Shown one piece after another: positions 5,097 to 11,149 of a stretch of 11,285 nt of DNA. A model generated the notes under the pieces. That model did no database searches, was not told the origin of the DNA, and saw only the letters and a program-made list of their open reading frames with translations. Source of the stretch: UBA1189 sp045544835 (GTDB lineage Bacteria > Bacteroidota > Bacteroidia > Bacteroidales > Bacteroidaceae); NCBI GenBank assembly GCA_045544835.1, contig JAZPZS010000135.1:1-11285 (forward strand), given 5' to 3'. The position numbers were made by a program, and so were the translations under genes. The number at the start of each line of letters is the position of its first letter. The stretch's first letter is position 1.

Positions 5097-7793
5097 TTAG
5101 AATTGTACACTCACCCCCATCGAGAAGGTGCGATAGAGCGGATAGGCACGCTTGTCGTCGATACCCAGCGTACCGTTCACTACATAGCTGTTGATTATCG
5201 GGGTCAGTCCGCTGTATGCGGTGAGCGTCGCCACATTGTTCACGTTGGCTGTCAGGCGCAACGAACGTATGGCCTTGCTCTTTATGGGGATATTGTATCC
5301 TACGGTGATATACTCAATGTTGACATAGTCGCCATCCTCCAGCCAGTAGTCCGATACATTCTGGTCCACGATATTCTTTTCTGGTGCCCCCTGCAACACG
5401 TTGTAGGTGGGGAAGCTCGACATGTTGGTGTAGGCCAGTCCCGTTCCGTTGAATATCTTGTGTCCGAATGCACCGTTCACCTGCACGGCAATATCCCAGT
5501 CCTTGTAGCGGAAACTGATGTTCGAGCCCAATGTTACCTTCGGCGTAGCCTGTCCGGCTACGTATCGGTCGCCGCCATCGCCCAGATTCACCTCTCCATC
5601 GCCATCGAGGTCGGCTATATCGTAGCGATAGTTGCCTTGCTCGTTCTTGACGAGTCCCTTGCAGTGGGGCAGGTAGAATACGCCGAGCGGCTGCCCTACT
5701 ATCTGGTACACCACATTGTTGTCGCCTCCGTGCTGTCCGGCTCCGTAGAGCGAACCTATGGGAGTGACCTCTGCTGCTGTCATCTGCATCCCGTTGTATT
5801 CGCCACTGAGCGAGAGCAGGCGGTTGCGCTGGTATGCCACGTTCAGGTTGATGTTCAGTTCGGTCTCCTTTTGCTGGATAGGCATCATCGACACGCCAAG
5901 CTCAACGCCCTGGTTCGACATCGAGCCGATATTGGCCATCAATTTGTCGTAGGCGAAGGCCGGTACAGGTACGTCATAGGAGTAGAGCATATCGGTAGTC
6001 AGCGAGTAGTAATACTCGGCCGTCAGCATCAGGCGGTTGTCCCATGCCCCGAAGTCGATGCCGACGTTCGAGGTGGTGCGTGTCTCCCATTTCAGGTTGG
6101 GATTGGTATTCTTCATCGTGCCCATTGTCACGGTGGGCACACCGTTGATAGATACGATGCCGTTCTCCTTCACCGTATTGAGTGTGGTGTATGAGGTGAT
6201 GCCGCCCAGATTGCCCGAGCTACCGTGCCCCGCACGCAAGCGCAGCAGTGTCACTCGGGGTACATCCTTCATAAATGCCTCCTTATGGATGTTCCATGTT
6301 CCCGATACCGAGGGAAACACTCCCCACGTATTGGCCTTTCCCACCATTGACGAACCATCGGTGCGCAGGGTGGCGCTCAGGCTATACCGATTGTCAAAAT
6401 GATACGCCGCACTGCCCATCAGTGAAGCCAACGAAGGGTCTTCGTACGAACTGCCTGTGCCTCCGAAGGGGCGCGACGAGGTGGCACCTATATTATGATA
6501 CGAGAAGTCATTGGTCGTTATTCCCTTCGCCTGCACCCAGAATCCCGTGCGCAGCTGCTGGTGATACTCACCGCTTACGCTGGCATCCAGCTTGTGCTTA
6601 CCCCACGCATTGCCGTAGTTGAGTGCGGCATTGGCAAGGTAGTCCTCGCCGTTGAACTCTCCCCTGTAGACGTTTCCCTGTGCCCACACCCACGTAGGGC
6701 AGAACTGTGCGCGTGAGGTGGAATAGTATGAATAAGCACCGAAGAGCGACAGGTGCAGATGGCTGTCAATGTCATACGTCAGCCTCAGGTGCGTGTTTAG
6801 CGTAGCATCCTTCGAGTCGTTCTTCTCATCAAGCAATATGCCCGGATGGTTTATCCATGCTGCGGTCGAGTTCTTCACCCAGTTGCCGTTGGCATCCTGT
6901 CCTGCAGGATAGGTAGGGTTCTGTGTTGCTGCCGAGTTGAAGAGCATCTGCGTGTCGAATATGTCATGTGTCATGGCCGAAGAACCGAACACCCCGAAGT
7001 CGCCCGTCAGCCTACCGCCGAAAGCCTTCTGTGTCACGTCAATCTTGGCCACCATATTGCGGTAGTCGTTCACACGGACGATGGTGTTGTGGTCCATCAG
7101 TCCGAACGAGGCACGGTAGTTCTGCGTCTCCGTGCCGCCACTGAACGCCAAATGATGCTGCTGCACGCTTCCCGTGCGTGTGATGACCTTATGGAAGTCC
7201 GTATCGAAGCCCCCGTCATTATAGTCCAGTCCCCACGCCTCGGCCGTAGCCCTATACTGTGCCGCACTGAGCATCGGCAGGTATTTGTACATCGGTTCCA
7301 CGCCATAGTTTCCGTTATACGAAATCTGGAATCCGCCTCCCGTGCCGCGTTTGGTCTTCACTTCGATGACACCCGAGGCACCTCGCGAACCATACCTTGC
7401 CGTCTCCGAAGCATTTTTCAGAATCGTGAAGCTCGCAATGTCCGAAGGATAGATAGTCGACAACGTCGCCACGTCCGAGGTCACCCCGTCGATAATCACC
7501 AACGGGTCGTTGCCACCGGTGATAGAGGTCGTACCGCGCACCCGCACGCTGTTGAGCATAGCCATACGGTCAGTACCGTTGGTCGTCACGTTCACACCGG
7601 CCGTCTGTCCGCTGAGTGCCTCCAGCGCATTGTTTACAAGACCTTTCCTGATTTCCTCATGGCGGATATGTTCCGCCAGTCCGTTCGTGGACATAGAATC
7701 TGCCACCTCCTTGGTATATTGCACCTGAGCGGCAAGCTGCAGATGGCTGCAACAGAGCAGCAACACAAATGTCTTCAGTGTTAATCTCATCAT
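5097..7793 (-). CDS. SusC/RagA-family TonB-dependent outer-membrane transporter
   Basis: An 898-residue TonB-dependent porin that imports a ligand handed over by the SusD partner. The signal peptide is residues 1-22 ('VLLLCCSHLQLAA' then Q). The plug domain follows with 'EALSGQTAGVNVTTNG' (58-73), 'VRVRGTTSITGGNDPLVIIDGV' (83-104) and 'ILKNASETARYGSRGASGVIEVKTKRG' (124-150), the standard SusC plug motifs. The rest is a beta-barrel ending in 'FSMGVSVQF' with terminal Phe. Unlike most SusC proteins (about 1000 residues), there is no carboxypeptidase-like regulatory domain between signal peptide and plug, and no STN domain, which argues against anti-sigma signalling. First gene of the operon with susD-like and crp-like genes. 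The start is ATG-ATG, so either Met may be used. Confidence 0.95.
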   Translation of the reverse strand: MMRLTLKTFVLLLCCSHLQLAAQVQYTKEVADSMSTNGLAEHIRHEEIRKGLVNNALEALSGQTAGVNVTTNGTDRMAMLNSVRVRGTTSITGGNDPLVIIDGVTSDVATLSTIYPSDIASFTILKNASETARYGSRGASGVIEVKTKRGTGGGFQISYNGNYGVEPMYKYLPMLSAAQYRATAEAWGLDYNDGGFDTDFHKVITRTGSVQQHHLAFSGGTETQNYRASFGLMDHNTIVRVNDYRNMVAKIDVTQKAFGGRLTGDFGVFGSSAMTHDIFDTQMLFNSAATQNPTYPAGQDANGNWVKNSTAAWINHPGILLDEKNDSKDATLNTHLRLTYDIDSHLHLSLFGAYSYYSTSRAQFCPTWVWAQGNVYRGEFNGEDYLANAALNYGNAWGKHKLDASVSGEYHQQLRTGFWVQAKGITTNDFSYHNIGATSSRPFGGTGSSYEDPSLASLMGSAAYHFDNRYSLSATLRTDGSSMVGKANTWGVFPSVSGTWNIHKEAFMKDVPRVTLLRLRAGHGSSGNLGGITSYTTLNTVKENGIVSINGVPTVTMGTMKNTNPNLKWETRTTSNVGIDFGAWDNRLMLTAEYYYSLTTDMLYSYDVPVPAFAYDKLMANIGSMSNQGVELGVSMMPIQQKETELNINLNVAYQRNRLLSLSGEYNGMQMTAAEVTPIGSLYGAGQHGGDNNVVYQIVGQPLGVFYLPHCKGLVKNEQGNYRYDIADLDGDGEVNLGDGGDRYVAGQATPKVTLGSNISFRYKDWDIAVQVNGAFGHKIFNGTGLAYTNMSSFPTYNVLQGAPEKNIVDQNVSDYWLEDGDYVNIEYITVGYNIPIKSKAIRSLRLTANVNNVATLTAYSGLTPIINSYVVNGTLGIDDKRAYPLYRTFSMGVSVQF

Positions 7794-7832
7794 AGCAATA
7801 GCAATTTTAGATAAAACACTCTATTTTTGTTG

Positions 7833-7840
7833 CAAAAATA
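7833..7840 (-). promoter_or_regulatory. -7 element of the susC-susD-crp operon
   Basis: On the minus strand TATTTTTG (7840-7833) matches TAnnTTTG and lies 39 bases before the susC ATG. No TTG is found at the -33 distance, consistent with activator-dependent transcription. It is one arm of a perfect inverted repeat (7822-7840). Confidence 0.5.
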
Positions 7841-7902
7841 TACTTTTTATCCGAGACGTAAGGGACTTCACCTCCGAATTTACCCCCTTGCCACCACATT
7901 TT

Positions 7903-7918
7903 TTTGATATATGTCAAA
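7903..7918 (-). promoter_or_regulatory. FNR/Crp-type box upstream of the susC-susD-crp operon
   Basis: TTTGATATATGTCAAA (plus-strand reading) is an inverted repeat of the FNR type. It lies 62 bases upstream of the -7 element, centred near -83 of the predicted start. On the transcribed strand it reads ATTTGACATATATCAAA, one base different within the 16-mer from the box at 2261-2276. The operon encodes a Crp/Fnr protein with an FNR-like recognition helix, so autoregulation is likely. Confidence 0.62.
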
Positions 7919-8058
7919 TTTTTCGCCCTCCATTATGCATCAAAGCAGAAGGAGGGAGTTCCCCTAATCAGTAGCCAGCGGATGCTGAGAGGCCGTCAAT
8001 TGCTGTTCTCCATTACGCTCAGGAAATAACTGGGAGCTGTAATGTAATACAGAATAAG

Positions 8059-8089
8059 TGGCGACTGCCAAATGGGCGGTCGCCATTTT
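8059..8089 (+). terminator. Terminator-like hairpin
   Basis: TGGCGACTGCC (8059-8069) pairs with GGCGGTCGCCA (8075-8085), giving 11 pairs including one T-G around AAATG, followed on the plus strand by TTTT. The minus-strand side has only CTTATTC. It lies 40 bases beyond the stop of the minus-strand pseudogene. It may therefore end minus transcripts, or a plus transcript not otherwise seen. Bases 7919-8058 hold no gene I can support. Confidence 0.5.
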
Positions 8090-8128
8090 GTTGAAAGCCA
8101 TAAAAGGCTATCCCATCACCACATCCGC

Positions 8129-8410
8129 CTAGTCGAGCCCTTGGGCGATGGCTTCAGGGTGATCCATCAGGTTGTAGTACCAGGTGGGGATGTGGAGGCG
8201 TGTACCGAGGGTGCGGTTCGTTTCCACGGCGCGGGTGTACCAGTCGTGCAGGGCATCGGCATCGGGATATATCTCTACCTCGTAGCCGAGCAGGGGCGTG
8301 AGCATCGACTCCTTGAAGTTTGCCTTGCCGCCGGTGGCGAGCCACACCTTGTCGGGACAGACGAGGCTCATGATGAGGGCGGTCTTCTCGCTTTCGACCA
8401 CTCCTATTTT
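8129..8410 (-). pseudogene. C-terminal remnant of a Toprim/DUF6371-like mobile-element protein
   Basis: Only about 93 residues look like protein: 'IGVVESEKTALIMSL', 'KVWLATGGKANFKESML' and 'YEVEIYPDADALHDWY', followed by a C-terminal tail. These match the Toprim-like core of DUF6371-type proteins carried by Bacteroidota mobile elements: the Glu of VESEKTA and the DxD of PDADA are the Toprim metal-binding positions. The frame stays open upstream to 8626, but that part ('TDYTDFSDSS', 'NPRNLWSNSLWSEK') is merely translated repeat DNA and overlaps the next gene. The zinc-finger/N-terminal half expected of the family is missing. The gene seems cut at about 8410 by the inverted-repeat element. Probably non-functional; it marks an earlier mobile element. 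Confidence 0.65.
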
Positions 8411-8414
8411 TTCT

Positions 8415-8540
8415 GACCACAGACTATTCGACCACAGATTACGCGGATTACACGGATTTTCTTCTTGCGGTGTACTACTGCCATCATGTGAAGAATCTGA
8501 GAAATCCGTGTAATCTGTGGTTAAAGCCGTGTGCTCCGTG
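8415..8540. repeat. Dispersed inverted-repeat element (ACCACAGATTAC...ACGGATTT type)
   Basis: The left arm ACCACAGATTAC...ACACGGATTTTC (8431-8461) is the reverse complement of the right arm GAAATCCGTGTAATCTGTGGT (8501-8521), except for a 9-base duplication (GCGGATTAC) in the left arm. Additional units of the same vocabulary flank it: GACCACAGA at 8415-8423 and GTGTGCTCCGTGTCC at 8529-8543. The word style (CACAGATTACACGGATT) is that of short palindromic repeats scattered through intergenic DNA of many bacteria. About 40 bases separate the arms. It abuts the broken Toprim gene. Confidence 0.65.
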
Positions 8541-8598
8541 TCCAGAAGAATCTTATTATATAGCCACAACTTTTTATGAACTACAATAGGTTTGTTTT

Positions 8599-9660
8599 TT
8601 ATCCCCTCCTCCCCACATAGTGCCACCAGCGGTGCGGATGCAGCTTGGTGTGGTCCACGGTGACCTGTATGCCCACTTTGTGCACTGTGGTCAGTGTCAG
8701 GGCATCGTCGGGGACGATGAGGTAACTGCGCAGTTCACTCACGGCTACGTTGTAGAGTGCCTGCCCGTCTTTGACATCGCGTTGCCAGATGGTGCGGCAG
8801 ATGTCCTCCTTCGTCAGCATATATTCGGGTGCGGCCTCGATGAGCATGCGCAGCAGCGCCTCTCGTGTGGCGGTGAGTGTCACGGTGTTGCCATTCCAGT
8901 GGTGCAGCGTGGCGGTGTTGAAGTCGATGCATGTGTTGCCTATGAGGTGCACGCCCTGCAGGTAGGCCATGGCTTTCCTCACATATAGGATGACGATATA
9001 GAGCACTGCCATGAAGAGCAGCAACAGCACCTGCCGCCAGGCTATCCACCGCATGCCGCTCCGTATGGTGCTGCGCTCCAAGGCCACCTTGCCCACCATC
9101 AGTCCCTGGTCGCAGATGCCTATGCCCACGGTGTCGGTGGCGAATCCCTCCACATACCGTGCGGTGAGCACCTCACGAATGGGTGCATTCACGTTCATCG
9201 AGTCTTCCGTGGGGAACATCTCTTTTTGGTTCTTCACATATAGTTCTGTTGCAGCTTCGGCCTCAATGCCCATACTCTTCAATAGGTTGCTGAAGAGTGT
9301 GTCGGAGATACCAGGCGTGTAATACTTGCAATACATAAGCGCACTCTCTGAACACCTCCGCTGATATTCGTCATATTCTTTCGGAAGAAAATAGCGTGCA
9401 GATATCACTACGGTATCTCCCTCAGTAATCACCGTAGTCTTCGTCTTGCGTGCATAGGCCTTGCTATGAAACCTTCCCCAACTAGGATAGTTCCGTATGG
9501 CATATATCGAGTCTCCCCAGTGCGGCACCGCCTCCCTGAACTGCTCATTGATGCGGCTCTGCACCGCTTCCCTGCTGTCGCAGTAGTTGAGCTGGTACGA
9601 TGCAGCCAGCAGCAGTGCGGCCAGTAGTATATATATGTAGGTGAATCGGCGGTTCTTCAT
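8599..9660 (-). CDS. Membrane-spanning regulator with C-terminal winged helix
   Basis: 353 residues. A hydrophobic segment at 7-23 and a second at about 205-227 ('WIAWRQVLLLLFMAVLYIVILYV') flank a roughly 180-residue domain, probably periplasmic. Residues about 238-336 form a winged helix-turn-helix of the OmpR/PhoB C-terminal type: 'LIGNTCIDFNTATLHHWNGNTVTLTATREALLRMLIEAAPEYMLTKEDICRTIW' in outline, then 'LYNVAVSELRSYL' (recognition helix) and 'LTTVHKVGIQVTV' (wing). This would be a one-component membrane regulator like ToxR/CadC but with the order reversed: sensor first, DNA-binding domain last. The outer domain is not recognised; 'FATDTVGIGICDQGLMVGKVALE' is its most conserved-looking block. 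It starts 14 bases after the HepT-like gene and probably shares its transcript. Target genes are unknown. Confidence 0.75.
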   Translation of the reverse strand: MKNRRFTYIYILLAALLLAASYQLNYCDSREAVQSRINEQFREAVPHWGDSIYAIRNYPSWGRFHSKAYARKTKTTVITEGDTVVISARYFLPKEYDEYQRRCSESALMYCKYYTPGISDTLFSNLLKSMGIEAEAATELYVKNQKEMFPTEDSMNVNAPIREVLTARYVEGFATDTVGIGICDQGLMVGKVALERSTIRSGMRWIAWRQVLLLLFMAVLYIVILYVRKAMAYLQGVHLIGNTCIDFNTATLHHWNGNTVTLTATREALLRMLIEAAPEYMLTKEDICRTIWQRDVKDGQALYNVAVSELRSYLIVPDDALTLTTVHKVGIQVTVDHTKLHPHRWWHYVGRRG

Positions 9661-9674
9661 AGATGAGTGAGGCG

Positions 9675-10025
9675 TTACAACAGTGTTTGCTCCGCCATCA
9701 GTGCATCTACCTGTTGCTTCAGTTTGGGAAGGTCTTTGCTGAGTATTCCCCAGATGATGACATTATCCACCTTGTCATAGCCGTGTATCACAAAGTTGCG
9801 TAGGTCCACAATTCTGCGTGCGTTGTCTATGCAGATGTTTTCATCCAGTTCGAGCAAGTGCTTCACGGCTTCGCCAATGATTTCCAGCTCACGCTCTACA
9901 GCACGGCGCAGCAGTTTGTTGCGCTCATACTCAAAGAAATCGCGCTTCTCTCCTAAGTATTCGAAGATGGAGTCCACGGACTGCTGCACATCGTACAGAT
10001 ATTTCTTCACACTCTTCTTACCCAT
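9675..10025 (-). CDS. hepT: HepT-like HEPN ribonuclease toxin (DUF86)
   Basis: A 116-residue all-helical protein with the DUF86/HepT pattern: 'YLYDVQQSVDSIFEYLGEKRDFFEYERNKLLRRAVERELEIIGEAVKHL' in outline and the catalytic 'LRNFVIHGYD'. R76-x4-H81-x-Y83 is the RX4HXY motif of HepT toxins. In studied HepT/MntA pairs the His and Arg serve RNA cleavage, and the Tyr is AMPylated by the partner MNT protein to silence the toxin. The start codon overlaps the antitoxin stop by 8 bases (ATGGGTAA), the usual coupled arrangement with antitoxin first. Length and motif are intact, so it is likely active. It belongs to a defence-type toxin-antitoxin module, with a membrane regulator gene immediately downstream. 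Confidence 0.9.
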   Translation of the reverse strand: MGKKSVKKYLYDVQQSVDSIFEYLGEKRDFFEYERNKLLRRAVERELEIIGEAVKHLLELDENICIDNARRIVDLRNFVIHGYDKVDNVIIWGILSKDLPKLKQQVDALMAEQTLL

Positions 10026-10323
10026 AAATCAAGCTTTTGGTTTGTTCCACTTCGCGGATGAAGAAGGGATTCGACAATGAGCGGCGTGTCACGAGATCAA
10101 TATCCCGATTGAACAGTTGCGCCAACTTCTCGCGCAGGGAGAAATAGTTGTCGGTATAGTCTTCGGCATTGATTCCTGCTTCAAAGTCAATCAGCAGGTC
10201 TATGTCACTCTTGTCGGTAAACTCAGGTGTATTTACCGAACCGAAGGTATAGAGGCTCTTCACCCTGTACTGTTTACAGAGTGCCCTTACATTGCCCAAC
10301 TGTCTTTGAATAATCGGATTCAT
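10018..10323 (-). CDS. mntA: MntA-like minimal nucleotidyltransferase antitoxin
   Basis: 101 residues from the ATG at 10323. A longer frame (start 10383) runs through the -7 element TATCTTTG at 10347-10340 and is rejected. G28-S29 and then D40-x-D42 give the GSx10DxD nucleotidyltransferase motif ('TFGSVNTPEFTDKSDIDLLIDF'), and D74/D76 in 'NRDIDLV' supplies the third carboxylate. In known systems this protein transfers AMP to the Tyr of the HepT RX4HXY motif and so neutralises it. First gene of the operon, overlapping hepT by 8 bases. All catalytic residues are present. Confidence 0.9.
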   Translation of the reverse strand: MNPIIQRQLGNVRALCKQYRVKSLYTFGSVNTPEFTDKSDIDLLIDFEAGINAEDYTDNYFSLREKLAQLFNRDIDLVTRRSLSNPFFIREVEQTKSLIYG

Positions 10324-10339
10324 AACGCCTTGTTTTTTG

Positions 10340-10347
10340 CAAAGATA
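10340..10347 (-). promoter_or_regulatory. -7 element of the mntA-hepT-regulator operon
   Basis: On the minus strand TATCTTTG (10347-10340) is a perfect TAnnTTTG element, 16 bases before the mntA ATG, so the leader is only about 10 nt. The -33 region has no exact TTG at normal spacing. Confidence 0.55.
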
Positions 10348-10367
10348 AAAGAAACGAGCGAGAAATA

Positions 10368-10382
10368 TGAAGTTTAACTTCA
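10368..10382. promoter_or_regulatory. Palindrome upstream of the mntA promoter (possible operator)
   Basis: TGAAGTTTAACTTCA is a perfect 7-bp inverted repeat around one T. It begins 20 bases upstream of the -7 element, over the -33 region, where a repressor (for example the toxin-antitoxin complex or the operon's winged-helix protein) could act. Confidence 0.4.
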
Positions 10383-10397
10383 ATATTTTTCACAGCG

Positions 10398-10534
10398 CCG
10401 ACGCGAAATTAGCGTCGGTTGCGACGAAGGAAGCTTTAGCTTCCCCGAGGAGTGCTGCTTGCAGCTTTATCCTACATATCTTCGCGATTTATTGCAAAGA
10501 AACAAATTGTAACTCAAATATCCTAATATTTGAG
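10398..10534. repeat. Cluster of small hairpins
   Basis: Four stem-loops in 137 bases. CCGACGC/GCGTCGG (10398-10418, loop 7). GGAAGCT/AGCTTCC (10429-10444, loop 2, or loop 4 with a 6-bp stem). GCTGC/GCAGC (10454-10465, loop 2). CTCAAATAT/ATATTTGAG (10513-10534, loop CCTA), the last followed on the plus strand by GCTGTTTTT, which could terminate a plus transcript. The stems differ, but each of the first three has a GC...GC core. No gene is seen here. Confidence 0.5.
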
Positions 10535-10653
10535 GCTGTTTTTGATGTTGGGCACACCAAATACATTCATTATTTATGGAGACTTATGTGTAAAAATACC
10601 CAATCAGGCACGTCCGAACGAGAATTATTTCCTTCCATTTTTCCCCATTTCAT

Positions 10654-10697
10654 CGTCTAAAACGACATTTTTAGACGTCTAAAGATGCATTTTTAGA
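10654..10697. repeat. Two tandem copies of a 22-bp unit with inverted TCTAAA words
   Basis: Units 10654-10675 and 10676-10697 both start CGTCTAAA and end ATTTTTAGA, differing only in the middle. Each unit is itself an inverted repeat (TCTAAA...TTTAGA), and the junction makes TTTAGACGTCTAAA. With the hairpins above it fills most of the gene-free stretch 10384-10838; bases 10698-10838 hold no feature I can name. Confidence 0.6.
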
Positions 10698-10838
10698 TTT
10701 TTCTTTTGGCGAGGGGCGAGTTTTTCTATTCATTTGCGCAGGTTTTGCGGAGCGCGGAGGTCCCTTCCCTGAGACTGGGGTGTTCTCTGCCTCCTCATAA
10801 TCGGCCATAAATATTCATAAATAAGATATAGACGAACA

Positions 10839-11063
10839 ATGAAGAAGCTGTACGACAAACAGGAAATAGCCCCGCTGCTCGACAAGTTTATGACTGGCGT
10901 GAGTACTGCGGACGAGGAACAAGTGCTGGAGCAGTACTTTCTCACTCAAGAGGTGAGCAAAGAGTGGAGAGTATATAAGGAGATGTTTGCCCTGTTCAAC
11001 AATGGAGAGGTGGACATCGAGATGGCGCAGAGTTGCGACTTCCACACTTTGCAAGAAAAGTAA
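10839..11063 (+). CDS. Short anti-sigma-factor-like N-terminal domain protein
   Basis: 74 residues: 'MKKLYDKQEIAPLLDKFMTG' and then 'EEQVLEQYFLTQEVSKEWRVYKEMFALFNNGE'. This pattern resembles the N-terminal helical domain of small Bacteroidales proteins encoded next to ECF sigma factors, where about 60 such residues usually precede a membrane segment and a longer tail. Here the protein stops after 'AQSCDFHTLQEK', with no membrane helix. It may be a natural short form or a truncated gene. The expected sigma-factor gene is not upstream: bases 10384-10838 lack it. No strong promoter was found. It is all-helical and acidic, and probably cytoplasmic. The function is inferred from resemblance only. 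Confidence 0.6.
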   Translation: MKKLYDKQEIAPLLDKFMTGVSTADEEQVLEQYFLTQEVSKEWRVYKEMFALFNNGEVDIEMAQSCDFHTLQEK

Positions 11064-11105
11064 AACAATCATATAATGTATAAACCAATAAAGTAATTTA
11101 GATAA

Positions 11106-11149
11106 TGGTCATGACCAAGCCATGCTGGGGCTGTGAAGTTCTGGCATGG
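11106..11149. repeat. Palindrome and hairpin after the anti-sigma-like gene
   Basis: TGGTCATGACCA (11106-11117) is a perfect 12-base palindrome. Directly after it CCATGC (11120-11125) pairs with GCATGG (11144-11149) across 18 bases. They may form the end of the upstream transcript or a binding site; no T tract follows. The remaining bases to 11285 hold nothing I can support. Confidence 0.35.

Noticed and set aside
2995..7784. Long plus-strand ORFs opposite crp, susD and susC
   Set aside because: They are antisense shadows of strongly recognised minus-strand genes, and none shows a family motif.
8411..8626. N-terminal half of the ORF containing the Toprim remnant
   Set aside because: It is translated repeat DNA and the overlap with the next gene's end; not part of the original protein.
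10367..10660. 97-codon plus-strand ORF
   Set aside because: It starts inside the palindrome upstream of mntA and runs through four hairpins; composition is low-complexity and unlike a protein.
10654..10697. Possible CRISPR array
   Set aside because: Only two directly abutting units, no spacers and no cas genes.
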